Made by a program: the position numbers and the translations under genes
Notes under the pieces: model-generated
Seen by the model: the letters and a program-made list of their open reading frames with translations, nothing else
What the model was told of the DNA's origin: nothing
Databases searched by the model: none
Shown: piece after piece, positions 14,876 to 23,296 of the stretch
Layout of the letters: every line of letters begins with the position of its first letter
Position numbering within the stretch: position 1 is the stretch's first letter
Assembly: GCA_017560945.1 (NCBI GenBank)
Contig: JAFZDY010000057.1
Coordinates: 1 to 64,000, forward strand
DNA length: 64,000 nt
From: Bacteroidaceae bacterium
GTDB taxonomy: Bacteria; Bacteroidota; Bacteroidia; Bacteroidales; Bacteroidaceae
Reading direction: 5' to 3'

Positions 14876-17227
14876 ATGAATAAAATCATTAGCAAAGAAC
14901 AATTCTCCGAGAAGGTATTCAAATTGGAGATTGAGGCTCCCCTGATTGCCCGTTCACGCAAGGCTGGCCACTTCGTCATCGTACGTGTGGATGAGAAAGG
15001 CGAACGTATGCCGCTCACCATTGCTGGAGCAGATATCGAGAAAGGTACTATCACATTGGTTATCCAGACAGTAGGTCTTTCATCTACAAAACTTTGTCAA
15101 TTGGGCGTAGGCGACTACATCCTGGACGTTGTAGGTCCTCTTGGACAAGCCACACACATCCAGAACTACGGTACAGTAGTATGCGCTGGTGGTGGTGTGG
15201 GTGTAGCTCCCATGCTTCCCATCATTCAGGCTTTGAAGGCAGCAGGCAACCGCGTCATCTCTGTATTGGCAGGACGTAGTAAGGAGTTGATTATTCTTGA
15301 AAACGAAGTGCGTGCTTCTTCAGACGAAGTCATCATCATGACCGACGACGGTTCTTACGGCACCAAAGGATTGGTAACCGAAGGTATCGAAAGTGTCATC
15401 AAACGCGAGAAGGTGGACAAGTGCTTTGCCATCGGACCTGCCATCATGATGAAGTTCTGCTGCTTATTGACTAAGAAATACGAAATCCCCACCGATGTAT
15501 CACTGAACACCATCATGGTGGATGGTACAGGTATGTGCGGTGCTTGTCGCATCACCGTAGGTGGAAAGACTAAGTTCGTGTGCGTAGATGGTCCCGAGTT
15601 CGACGGACATCAAGTAGATTTCGACGAGATGTTCAAGCGCATGGGTTCATTCAAACAAGTGGAATTGGAAGAGATGAGCCACCTCGAGCAAGATGTTTGC
15701 AAGGCTGAACCTCAACCCGAAGTAAAGGAAGAGGGTTGCAAACCTTGTGCAGAAAAGGCTTGCCAGTCTCCTATGGAAGTACTCCTTGACCGCAATGCCC
15801 CCTGGCGCGATGAATTGCGCAAGAGCATGAAGCCGAAGGACCGCACCGCCATCGAGCGTTGCCCCATGAACGAACTTGATCCTGTATATCGTGCCACCAC
15901 TCGTACCGAAGAGGTTAACACTGGATATACCAAAGAACAGGCCATGACTGAGGCCAAGCGATGCCTCGACTGTGCCAACCCCACCTGTATGCAGGGTTGT
16001 CCCGTGAGCATCAACATCCCCTCATTCATCAAGAACGTAGAGCGTGGTGAGTTCCTCGAAGCTGCCCGCGTACTGAAGCACACCTCTGCCCTGCCCGCCG
16101 TATGTGGTCGCGTATGTCCGCAAGAGAAGCAGTGCGAAAGCCAATGTATGCACCTAAAAATGGGCAAACCCGCAGTGGCTATCGGTAACCTCGAACGTTT
16201 TGTTGCCGACTACGAGCGCGAAAGCGGAAACATCATGCTTCCCGAATTGGCCGAGCCAAACGGTATCAAGATTGCTGTAGTAGGTTCAGGACCTGCCGGA
16301 TTGAGTTTTGCTGGCGACATGGTGAAATACGGCTACGACGTAACCGTATTTGAGGCCCTTCACGAAATTGGTGGTGTATTGAAATATGGTATCCCCGAAT
16401 TCCGTTTGCCTAACAAGATTGTGGATGTAGAAATCAACAACCTCGAGAAGATGGGCGTGAAGTTCGTGAAGGACTGCATCATCGGAAAGACCATCGGTGT
16501 AGAGGAACTTCAGGCAGAAGGTTACAAGGGTATCTTCATCGCCAGCGGTGCCGGATTGCCTAACTTCATGAACATACCGGGCGAAAATAGCGTGAACATC
16601 ATGTCCAGCAACGAGTACCTCACTCGTGTAAACTTGATGGATGCTTCTAATCCCGATACCGATACCCCCATCAACCCTGCCAAGAATGTCATCGTAGTAG
16701 GTGGTGGTAACACCGCTATGGACTCTTGCCGCACAGCCAAGCGCTTAGGTGCCGAGAAGGTATATATCGTATATCGTCGTAGCGAAGCCGAGATGCCAGC
16801 CCGCCTCGAAGAGGTGAAGCATGCCAAGGAAGAGGGAATCGAATTCCTGACCCTTCACAATCCGCTCGAATACATTGCTGACGAAAAGGGTGCCGTGAAG
16901 CAGGTAGTCCTCCAAAAGATGGAACTCGGCGAGCCCGATGCCAGCGGACGCCGTAGCCCTGTGGCCATCCCTGGTGCTACCGTCACATTGGACATCGACA
17001 TGGCCGTAGTTGCCGTAGGTGTATCACCTAACCCCATCGTGCCGACATCTGTTAAGGGTCTCGAATTGGGTCGCAAGAACACCATTGCCGTGAACGAGCA
17101 GATGCAGAGCAACATTTCAACCATCTATGCGGGTGGTGACATTGTACGCGGTGGAGCCACTGTCATCCTTGCAATGGGAGACGGACGCCGTGCCGCACAA
17201 AACATGCACGAGCAGTTGAGCAAGTAA
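14876..17227 (+). CDS. fused NfnA/NfnB-type flavoprotein (ferredoxin:NADP+ oxidoreductase / GltD-like)
   Basis: From the ATG at 14876 the protein has 783 residues. Residues 1-260 are a ferredoxin-NADP reductase-like module: FAD motif RMPLTIAG, nucleotide motif GGGVGVAPMLP, and a 2Fe-2S site with Cys221, Cys224 and Cys236. From about 300 the GltD-type module begins: 4Fe-4S cysteines at 363, 366, 371 and 375 (CLDCANPTCMQGC), a first dinucleotide fold GSGPAG near 470, a second VVGGGNTAMDSCR, and the closing YAGGDIVRGGATVILAMGDG. This equals NfnA and NfnB (SudB/SudA) joined in one chain, as databases often label bifunctional DHOD-B/glutamate synthase subunit. Expected role: flavin-based electron bifurcation between NADH, NADPH and ferredoxin; inferred from family. 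A later upstream TTG (14816) falls in the promoter and is not used. Confidence 0.9.
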   Translation: MNKIISKEQFSEKVFKLEIEAPLIARSRKAGHFVIVRVDEKGERMPLTIAGADIEKGTITLVIQTVGLSSTKLCQLGVGDYILDVVGPLGQATHIQNYGTVVCAGGGVGVAPMLPIIQALKAAGNRVISVLAGRSKELIILENEVRASSDEVIIMTDDGSYGTKGLVTEGIESVIKREKVDKCFAIGPAIMMKFCCLLTKKYEIPTDVSLNTIMVDGTGMCGACRITVGGKTKFVCVDGPEFDGHQVDFDEMFKRMGSFKQVELEEMSHLEQDVCKAEPQPEVKEEGCKPCAEKACQSPMEVLLDRNAPWRDELRKSMKPKDRTAIERCPMNELDPVYRATTRTEEVNTGYTKEQAMTEAKRCLDCANPTCMQGCPVSINIPSFIKNVERGEFLEAARVLKHTSALPAVCGRVCPQEKQCESQCMHLKMGKPAVAIGNLERFVADYERESGNIMLPELAEPNGIKIAVVGSGPAGLSFAGDMVKYGYDVTVFEALHEIGGVLKYGIPEFRLPNKIVDVEINNLEKMGVKFVKDCIIGKTIGVEELQAEGYKGIFIASGAGLPNFMNIPGENSVNIMSSNEYLTRVNLMDASNPDTDTPINPAKNVIVVGGGNTAMDSCRTAKRLGAEKVYIVYRRSEAEMPARLEEVKHAKEEGIEFLTLHNPLEYIADEKGAVKQVVLQKMELGEPDASGRRSPVAIPGATVTLDIDMAVVAVGVSPNPIVPTSVKGLELGRKNTIAVNEQMQSNISTIYAGGDIVRGGATVILAMGDGRRAAQNMHEQLSK

Positions 17228-17252
17228 CAGGTTTCTTATTCCTTATATTATA

Positions 17253-17290
17253 TAGGCGCGGATTTATTGTAAGTCCGCGCCTATTTTTTA
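17253..17290 (+). terminator. terminator of the nfn fusion gene
   Basis: TAGGCGCGGA (17253-17262) pairs with TCCGCGCCTA (17274-17283) as a perfect 10-base stem, then TTTTTTATT. Confidence 0.9.
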
Positions 17291-17435
17291 TTATACTTAC
17301 TTGGCAAAATAAGATAGCTTCTATGACCAAGTAAGTACTACTTCATCGTTAGTAGGAGTAGTACTTACTCCGTCCCTTTACGTTTGTAACGCAAAGGGAT
17401 TGAGTATTAGCATTTGTAATGCGCTTTTACGTAAA

Positions 17436-17520
17436 CCAAACTACCGAACTTTGATGACCAAACTATAGAGCTTTGATGACCAAACTATATAGGTTTGATA
17501 GACAAAGTATATAGGTTTGG
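17436..17520 (+). repeat. 22-base tandem repeat array
   Basis: CCAAACTA or its variant starts at 17436, 17458, 17480 and (as ACAAAGTA) about 17502. The intervening unit reads CTTTGATGACCAAACTATAG with variation. The period is exactly 22 bases, about two helical turns, so identical faces of the helix would be presented. Confidence 0.7.
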
Positions 17521-18027
17521 TCGCCTTAGTTTAAAGGAATGTTTGGGGATGATTTTAACCACTCCGTACCTTTGCAATGCGCTAAATTCTTAAGCATAGC
17601 CAGAAATCTCTTAAGAGAAAATTTGCTAACGCTTAAGACTTACGATGCTTATGCTTAAGCGTTACCAAACTCACGCTTAAGAGATTTTCAGGCAGAATTA
17701 ACTACCAGATAATCAATTACAGTAAAGCGTGATTATCATTCGTTGGCTTATCAATCTATCCACATACACCAACGTAATATATAGACACATTTCTGATTGT
17801 CCCACTGAAAAACTTTACATTTCTTAGTTATAACAGCAGAAGTAAGACATAGGAGCATACAGTTCCATACTCCATCGCTACACTTTCAAAGTCCATTGCA
17901 GTAGTTACATAGTCCATAGCCATCGTCTAGGTAGTTTCACCAATAAATTGTACATGATAATTGGTATATGGTACATGATATAATTTCTGTTTTTCTACAT
18001 ATTCAGTAAAACAATTCAGAATTCATC

Positions 18028-18074
18028 ACTACTGTCCAATAAAAATCAGATTTGTTTTTTATTGGACAGTAGTG
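18028..18074 (+). repeat. 19-base perfect inverted repeat (possible IS/MITE remnant)
   Basis: CACTACTGTCCAATAAAAA (18028-18046) pairs without mismatch with 18056-18074 around a 9-base centre. The ACTGTCCAATAAAA arm looks like the terminal inverted repeat of a transposon. Tip-to-tip arms with almost nothing between would fit a minimal nonautonomous element or an excision scar, but a terminator-like hairpin is also possible. Confidence 0.5.
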
Positions 18075-18175
18075 ACTCTAAATAATTAACATCCTTTAAT
18101 GGTGCATCTTTTGATACTTTTCGTTTTTTAGGTGAAAAGATTCATTTTGGAATAAACATTTTAATCCATAACATT

Positions 18176-18625
18176 ATGAAAAATATTGTTTTTACATTGG
18201 TACTTGCGATGATTTCGTCCATTGCTACCGCTCAAACTGACCTCTCTCAACTTAAACAGAATGACAAGAGTGAATATCTTGAGAGATTATCAATGGAAAT
18301 GATAAAAGAAATGGCGCCAAATTACTTGGATGGCAAAATAAACCAGATATCCGGCCCAATTGAGTTTACAGAAGAAACGGGAAAAGAGATAAATGCAAAC
18401 GAAGATGATATAAAAAAACATCTCGGCAAAAAATATTACTTCGTAGAATATACGACAAAATGTATGCATATGGATATGGAAATGGATGGATATATAAGAA
18501 CCAAGATATGGGAACACAACGGAGAACCATTTCAGATTCGCTTTGATCTTGGTGAGAGTATGTGGTTTCTTTTTCTCGATACCTCATATAAGGATTTTCT
18601 AAAAAAATATCCCAAACACAGATAG
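18176..18625 (+). CDS. small secreted protein, unknown
   Basis: The 149-residue product has a signal peptide (MKNIVFTLVLAMISSIATAQ, cleavage near AQ-TD). The mature part is polar, with KKYYFVEYTTKCMHMDMEMDGYIRTKIWEHNGEPFQIRFDLGESMWFLFLD, suggesting a beta-rich fold with one Cys. I do not recognise a family. The gene is more A/T-rich than its neighbours and sits between a gene-free region and a strong terminator, so it may be recently acquired. A TTCATTTTGG about 20 bases before the start is a poor -7 match. Confidence 0.65.
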   Translation: MKNIVFTLVLAMISSIATAQTDLSQLKQNDKSEYLERLSMEMIKEMAPNYLDGKINQISGPIEFTEETGKEINANEDDIKKHLGKKYYFVEYTTKCMHMDMEMDGYIRTKIWEHNGEPFQIRFDLGESMWFLFLDTSYKDFLKKYPKHR

Positions 18626-18639
18626 GAAGAATGTAAGAA

Positions 18640-18690
18640 TAATCAATCCCCACAACCTAACACAAGTATGTAGGTTGTGGGGATTGATTA
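18640..18690. terminator. strong bidirectional terminator
   Basis: A 20-base perfect stem begins TAATCAATCCCC (18640) and pairs with the arm ending GGGGATTGATTA (18690) around an 11-base loop. It serves the plus-strand secreted protein and the minus-strand Pmp3 gene. Confidence 0.85.
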
Positions 18691-18711
18691 TTTAATGTAT
18701 AATGCTTACTC

Positions 18712-18885
18712 TTATGAATTTGCGGGTTGATTTCCTCCTTTGTTAAGGATGACCAAGGCAGCAATGACACCAGGTACCCAACCTATGCAGGTAAGTAATA
18801 ATACAATGAGAATGGATCCACACCCTTGGTCATATACGGCAAGAGGTGGGAAGATGATTGACAAAAGGACTCTCCAAAGTGACAT
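18712..18885 (-). CDS. YqaE/Pmp3-family membrane protein
   Basis: This 57-residue frame gives MSLWRVLLSIIFPPLAVYDQGCGSILIVLLLTCIGWVPGVIAALVILNK when read in pieces: two hydrophobic helices with the Pmp3 signature IFPPLAV and the central LLLTCIGWVPGVIAA motif. Length is normal for the family. Pmp3 proteins are small inner-membrane proteolipids linked to membrane potential and salt or cold stress. It has its own promoter at 18915-18944 and lies downstream of the DUF486 gene on the same strand. Confidence 0.93.
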   Translation of the reverse strand: MSLWRVLLSIIFPPLAVYDQGCGSILIVLLLTCIGWVPGVIAALVILNKGGNQPANS

Positions 18886-18914
18886 AATATTCTTGTTTTA
18901 AATGATTATTTTCG

Positions 18915-18944
18915 CAAAGATACAACAAATATTGCAATCTGCAA
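18915..18944 (-). promoter_or_regulatory. promoter of the Pmp3 gene
   Basis: Minus-strand -7 box TATCTTTG (18922-18915) with TTG (18944-18942) 19 bases upstream. The -33 part lies near the end of the gap before the DUF486 coding region (18952). Confidence 0.65.
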
Positions 18945-18951
18945 CCGCAAA

Positions 18952-19320
18952 TTATTTCATAAATGCAAAATATACGGCAGCAATAAGGCAACCAAAGGCG
19001 GCGAGGTGATTCCAATGAAGTGATTCGCCCTTGAACATGGTGGTAACGATGACGGTAAAAACTACCAACGATACAGCCTCTTGGATAACCTTGAGCTGCA
19101 TCAATGAAAAAGGTCCTCCATTTCCACTGAAACCAATACGATTAGCAGGTACAGCCAAGCAATATTCAAAGAATGCTACGCACCACGAGAATGCGATAAT
19201 TCCCAACAATGGCCACGAATTACTTATCTTCATTTCTTGTAATTTCAGATGGCCATACCAAGCAAATGTCATCAGCACGTTGGAACCGATGAGCAACAAT
19301 ACGGTATAAAGACTTTTCAT
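18952..19320 (-). CDS. DMT-family small membrane protein (DUF486)
   Basis: The 122-residue protein has four membrane helices and the family landmarks MTFAWYGHLK, SWCVAFFEYCLAVPANRIG and FSLMQLKVIQEAVSLVVF. DUF486 proteins resemble half-size drug/metabolite transporters and probably work as dimers; the substrate is unknown. It lies 12 bases after ttcA on the same strand and is likely co-transcribed with it. Confidence 0.9.
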   Translation of the reverse strand: MKSLYTVLLLIGSNVLMTFAWYGHLKLQEMKISNSWPLLGIIAFSWCVAFFEYCLAVPANRIGFSGNGGPFSLMQLKVIQEAVSLVVFTVIVTTMFKGESLHWNHLAAFGCLIAAVYFAFMK

Positions 19321-19332
19321 ATATGTATGTTA

Positions 19333-20079
19333 TTATTCTATTTTTTCCGGCAACAAATCCTCCTGTACATTGGTCATACTTCCCCACAAACTGTATCGGG
19401 CTTCGGGATTGAGTTGCTCCAATTCTCCAAAAATGCGTTTCATTTGTGAACGATTCGAAGCCTCTTCATAGGGGCAGTTCTTCACCTGTTTTTTATAGCC
19501 GTGCAGGAGAGAAAGTTTTTCCAGGTCTGACTCGTGAACAAGGCACATCGGACGGATAATTGTCATGTCGAACTTTCGCATTACCAACTTGGGGGGCATA
19601 GAGCTGAATGCTCCTTGGAAAGTGATGTTCATCAAGAGGGTTTCGAGGATGTCATCCATGTGATGTCCCAAGGCAATCTTGTTGCATCCCCACTCCTTAG
19701 CCACTGTAAACAGTGCCTTTCTCCGATTCCATGAGCAAAGGAAACAAGGCGACTTGCGCGTATCGGTCGTGGGGTCAAACGATGTCTCGTACACCTGAAA
19801 GGGAACTCCCAATGAATCGCAAAACGTACGCAAGTAGTCAATATCCGACTGGTAGGGAATATTGGTCATGCAGACATGTACGGCCTTCACCTGGAAATGA
19901 GGACGGTGTATGCGGGCACGAGCCGCCAACAACTCGAGCAGAGCCAAAGAGTCCTTTCCCCCTGACAATCCTACCAAAATGACATCCCCATCATCTATCA
20001 ACCGATAGTTGACCACTCCCTTGCGGAAATGCTTGGTGATGCGGCGCATCAGCAATTCTTCTTCACTAAATTGTGCCAT
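19333..20079 (-). CDS. ttcA: tRNA 2-thiocytidine(32) biosynthesis protein TtcA
   Basis: The 248-residue protein has the PP-loop SGGKDS (about 39-44) for ATP activation and the conserved PCFLCSWNRRKALF with the CxxC pair used for iron-sulfur/thiol chemistry; GHHMDDILETLLMN is also typical. TtcA thiolates cytidine 32 in certain tRNAs. The MRRITKHFRKGV N-terminus and overall length fit TtcA better than the longer archaeal-type TtuA. First gene of a ttcA-DUF486 pair. Confidence 0.9.
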   Translation of the reverse strand: MAQFSEEELLMRRITKHFRKGVVNYRLIDDGDVILVGLSGGKDSLALLELLAARARIHRPHFQVKAVHVCMTNIPYQSDIDYLRTFCDSLGVPFQVYETSFDPTTDTRKSPCFLCSWNRRKALFTVAKEWGCNKIALGHHMDDILETLLMNITFQGAFSSMPPKLVMRKFDMTIIRPMCLVHESDLEKLSLLHGYKKQVKNCPYEEASNRSQMKRIFGELEQLNPEARYSLWGSMTNVQEDLLPEKIE

Positions 20080-20169
20080 ATTTACTCAAAACGGCCACAA
20101 AAATACATGAAAAACCACATTTTAAGGAACATTTACTCTTAAAAAGAAACTAATTATTGAAAATATTCG

Positions 20170-20177
20170 TACTTTTG
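20170..20177 (+). promoter_or_regulatory. -7 box of the TPR/PD40-nfeD-floA cluster
   Basis: TACTTTTG, 40-46 bases before the start codon; no -33 box at the expected distance. Confidence 0.4.
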
Positions 20178-20216
20178 ACGTGTCTTTAGACCTAATGAGC
20201 AAAATATTCATCATCC

Positions 20217-21662
20217 ATGAGAATGAAATTCTACAAATATATATTTCTACTGAGCTGTTTCAGTCTGCTGACTCTGACAGCATCTGCCCAAAGTCAAGAG
20301 CAGGCGAAGAAACTCTTCAATGCCGGAAAATACGAAGAGGCCAAACCTGCTTTTCAAAAACTTGTCAAGCGCAACACAAAGAATGGTAGTCTCAATTACT
20401 GGTATGGTGCGTGCCTATACGAAACTGGTGAAATAGAGGCAAGTATTCCCTATCTGACATATGCAGCCGAACGTGAAGTACGCGAGGCGAATCGTTACCT
20501 GGCCATCTACTATAGTCAAAACTACCAGTTTGCCGAATCGGAAGATTATTGGGAAACCTACTTTGAGATGATGGAGGAGGAAAAGAAGCCCATCGACCAA
20601 TATCAAGCGGCTTACGACTATGCATCGTTGGGACGCCAGATGATGCGCAGTGTAAAGGATATAACCATTGTCGATAGTGTGGTGGTGGACAAAGCCAATT
20701 TTCTGAGCGCATATTGCATGAGCAGGGAAGCAGGAACACTGACTGACTTTAATACATTCTTTGGCCAAGAAACCCAACCGAATGGTATTGTCTATCAAAC
20801 AGAGACAAAGAACAAGATACTATATAGCTCGGACACTGATGGGAGAATAAGCCTCTATAGTGCCGACATGTTGACCGACAAATGGGAGAATGAAAAAGAG
20901 TTGAAAGGTCTAAACGAAAATAGCAACAATAACTATCCCTTCATCATGTCCGACGGTGTCACCCTCTACTTTGCAGCCGATGGGAGTGAATCTCTCGGAG
21001 GATATGACATATATGTCACTCGATACAATAGTGAAAGAGATCAATATTTGAAACCCGAGAATATAGGAATGCCCTTCAACTCACCTGCAAACGATTATAT
21101 GTTGGTCATTGATGAATTCAACGATTTAGGTTGGTTTGCCTCTGATCGCAATCAACCTGAGGGAAGCGTATGCATTTACACCTTCATACCCAATGCAACC
21201 AATGCCACATTGAACGAAAATCAAGTGGATCCCGCCTTATTGCGTAGCAGAGCACAACTACGCTCCATCAAGGATACTTGGAAGGACAACCAGGATATGC
21301 AACTTGCCCAACAACGTATAGCCAACATCAATTCTTCCAAAACCGAAGTAAAGGTAATACAAAAGGATTTCGAGTTGGTGATTGATGACCTCAACACTTA
21401 CTACACGTTGAAGGATTTCCATTCTGACAAAGCACGCGAACTGGCAACACAATGGATACAAGAGGTGAAAAACCTGACATCATTGAGCAACCAATTGGAG
21501 CAAAAGCGAATCGCTTATTCCCATGCAGATGTTGACCAACGCAATAGCATGAAAGCAAGCATCCTTGACATGGAGAAGCGAGTTGAGCAATTGGAGAAAT
21601 CGGTTGCCAAACAAGAAATCGAGGTTCGTAACACAGAAAATCGTCACCTTGGAAATAAATAA
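20217..21662 (+). CDS. secreted TPR and PD40 beta-propeller protein
   Basis: The 481-residue product has a signal peptide (MKFYKYIFLLSCFSLLTLTASAQ; the Met at 20223 is as likely a start as that at 20217). Residues about 25-130 are TPR-like (AKKLFNAGKYEEAKPAFQKLV). Residues about 190-330 carry PD40/WD40-like blades: SSDTDGRISLY, YFAADGSESLGGYDIYVT, GWFASDRNQPEGSVCIY. The C-terminal 130 residues are coiled coil. Related Bacteroidetes proteins act at the outer membrane or periplasm, but no specific role is known to me. It leads the cluster with nfeD (36-base gap) and floA, suggesting a membrane-organisation theme. Confidence 0.75.
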   Translation: MRMKFYKYIFLLSCFSLLTLTASAQSQEQAKKLFNAGKYEEAKPAFQKLVKRNTKNGSLNYWYGACLYETGEIEASIPYLTYAAEREVREANRYLAIYYSQNYQFAESEDYWETYFEMMEEEKKPIDQYQAAYDYASLGRQMMRSVKDITIVDSVVVDKANFLSAYCMSREAGTLTDFNTFFGQETQPNGIVYQTETKNKILYSSDTDGRISLYSADMLTDKWENEKELKGLNENSNNNYPFIMSDGVTLYFAADGSESLGGYDIYVTRYNSERDQYLKPENIGMPFNSPANDYMLVIDEFNDLGWFASDRNQPEGSVCIYTFIPNATNATLNENQVDPALLRSRAQLRSIKDTWKDNQDMQLAQQRIANINSSKTEVKVIQKDFELVIDDLNTYYTLKDFHSDKARELATQWIQEVKNLTSLSNQLEQKRIAYSHADVDQRNSMKASILDMEKRVEQLEKSVAKQEIEVRNTENRHLGNK

Positions 21663-21698
21663 TTCACAATTGACAAATCATAATACATAATTGACAAT

Positions 21699-22169
21699 AT
21701 GGACATTTTAATCATCGTTTCGCTCCTCATCGCAGGTCTCATCCTGTTGTTACTCGAGGTATTCCTGTTTCCAGGAATCAGTTTGGCCGGCATCGGTGCT
21801 ACCGTTTGCATCGTGTATGCCAACATACGTGCTTTCAACGAATTAGGGACATGGCCGGGTGTCATTACCTTAGCCATATCCATCATCAGTAGCATATTGG
21901 TATTTGTATGGTTTATGCGCTCTAAATCGCTTGACAGATTGGCTTTGAAGAAAGACATCGACTCATCGGTTAAACGCCCCGAAGTTGCCACCATCAAGCC
22001 TGGTGATACAGGTGTAGCCATCACTCGTTTGGCACAAATTGGAAATGCCCAATTCGGTGAAAACATTGTAGAAGTCAAGACTACAGGTGACTTCATTGAT
22101 GCTCACTCCCCCATTGTAGTCGAACGCATTACCGACGGAGTTATCATCGTAGCTCCTTTGACTATTTGA
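21699..22169 (+). CDS. NfeD-like membrane protein
   Basis: The 156-residue protein has two or three N-terminal helices (LIIVSLLIAGLILLLLEVFLFPG; GVITLAISIISSILVFVWF) and a C-terminal OB-fold domain (GDTGVAITRLAQIGNAQFGENIVEVKTTGDFIDAHSPIVV). This is the truncated NfeD type that partners flotillin-like proteins; floA follows 40 bases downstream. The LAGIGATVCIVYAN part is typical. Function: membrane microdomain assembly, by family. Confidence 0.88.
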   Translation: MDILIIVSLLIAGLILLLLEVFLFPGISLAGIGATVCIVYANIRAFNELGTWPGVITLAISIISSILVFVWFMRSKSLDRLALKKDIDSSVKRPEVATIKPGDTGVAITRLAQIGNAQFGENIVEVKTTGDFIDAHSPIVVERITDGVIIVAPLTI

Positions 22170-22209
22170 TTAACTTTATTTTTTTAATATCTTAAATTTT
22201 AATTGGTTT

Positions 22210-23196
22210 ATGGATTACATGCCTTTTATTGCGATTGCCGGAGCGATAATCTTCATCTCCGTCTTTTTCCATTACGTGCCGTTCATCTTGTGGTTATCGG
22301 CCAAAGTTTCAGGCGTAAACATTTCGCTCATCCAACTATTCTTGATGCGTATTCGTAATGTGCCACCTTCAATTATCGTACAAGCTATGATTGAAGCCCA
22401 CAAAGCAGGATTGAGCAGCATCACACGCGATGAATTGGAAGCCCACTACTTGGCTGGAGGTCATGTAGAGAAAGTGGTACATGCCCTTGTTTCTGCTTCA
22501 AAGGCCAACATCGAACTTTCCTTCCAAATGGCAACAGCCATTGACTTGGCTGGACGTGATGTGTTCGAAGCGGTACAAATGTCAGTAAATCCCAAAGTGA
22601 TAGATACTCCCCCCGTAACCGCCGTAGCAAAGGATGGTATCCAACTTATAGCCAAAGCTCGTGTAACCGTACGTGCAAACATCCGCCAATTGGTGGGTGG
22701 TGCTGGTGAAGATACCGTGCTTGCCCGTGTAGGTGAAGGTATTGTATCCTCTATTGGTTCTTCAGAAAACCATAAGAGTGTACTTGAAAACCCCGACTCT
22801 ATCTCCAAGTTGGTACTCCGTAAAGGATTGGATGCTGGTACTGCATTCGAAATTCTCTCTATCGATATTGCCGATATTGATATAGGTAAGAACATTGGTG
22901 CTGCTTTGCAAATCGACCAAGCCAATGCCGACAAGAACATTGCTCAAGCCAAAGCCGAAGAACGTCGCGCCATGGCCGTAGCAAGCGAACAGGAGATGAA
23001 GGCCAAGGCAGAGGAAGCACGTGCTATGGTAATACAAGCAGAGGCAGAAGTACCCAAAGCAATGGCAGAGGCCTTCCGTAATGGCAACTTGGGTATTATG
23101 GATTACTATCGTATGAAGAATATTCAAGCTGATACTCAAATGCGCGATAGCATTGCCAATCCCTCTGATAGTTCTTCAAATGAACCATTGAATTGA
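22210..23196 (+). CDS. floA: flotillin-like protein FloA
   Basis: The 328-residue protein matches the FloA/YqfA family: a membrane hairpin near residues 5-35, then [30 protein letters not shown], the SPFH-type core ([45 protein letters not shown]), and a C-terminal Ala/Glu-rich coiled coil ([38 protein letters not shown]). FloA scaffolds functional membrane microdomains. The nfeD-floA pairing is conserved. A palindrome of the GGCACGGATTACACGG family follows 11 bases after the stop. Confidence 0.95.
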   Translation: MDYMPFIAIAGAIIFISVFFHYVPFILWLSAKVSGVNISLIQLFLMRIRNVPPSIIVQAMIEAHKAGLSSITRDELEAHYLAGGHVEKVVHALVSASKANIELSFQMATAIDLAGRDVFEAVQMSVNPKVIDTPPVTAVAKDGIQLIAKARVTVRANIRQLVGGAGEDTVLARVGEGIVSSIGSSENHKSVLENPDSISKLVLRKGLDAGTAFEILSIDIADIDIGKNIGAALQIDQANADKNIAQAKAEERRAMAVASEQEMKAKAEEARAMVIQAEAEVPKAMAEAFRNGNLGIMDYYRMKNIQADTQMRDSIANPSDSSSNEPLN

Positions 23197-23207
23197 TAAC
23201 TTTTCTA

Positions 23208-23282
23208 AAGCACGAATTACACGGATTTTAGCGGGATGTAATAAAACATTTCACCGTATCTGTATCCGTGTAATTCGTGCTT
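23208..23282 (+). repeat. GGCACGGATTACACGG palindrome, copy 2
   Basis: AAGCACGAATTACACGGAT (23208-23226) and 23264-23282 form a perfect 19-base inverted repeat with a 37-base centre. Both arms carry the same base changes from consensus (GAATT for GGATT), so the arms evolved together, which implies selection on pairing or recent spread of this variant. Confidence 0.85.
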
Positions 23283-23296
23283 AATTGTAACATACC

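Larger units (their letters stand above)
17291..18175 (+). other. gene-free hairpin-rich region
   Basis: No credible coding frame in about 880 bases. It holds a 13-base perfect inverted repeat (17330-17342 with 17357-17369), a near-perfect 10-base one (TCCCTTTACG 17373-17382 with 17390-17399), a 22-base tandem array (17436-17520), and a nested double hairpin: outer GAAATCTCTTAAG (17603-17615) with 17676-17689, inner TAACGCTTAAG (17627-17637) with 17654-17664. A 19-base perfect palindrome lies at 18028-18074. The composition is more A/T-rich than the flanking genes. Likely decayed or accessory DNA, or an untranslated RNA; function unknown. Confidence 0.6.

Noticed and set aside
17436-17520. 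CRISPR array
   Set aside because: The 22-base units follow one another without unique spacers, and no cas gene is present; same for 51341-51403.
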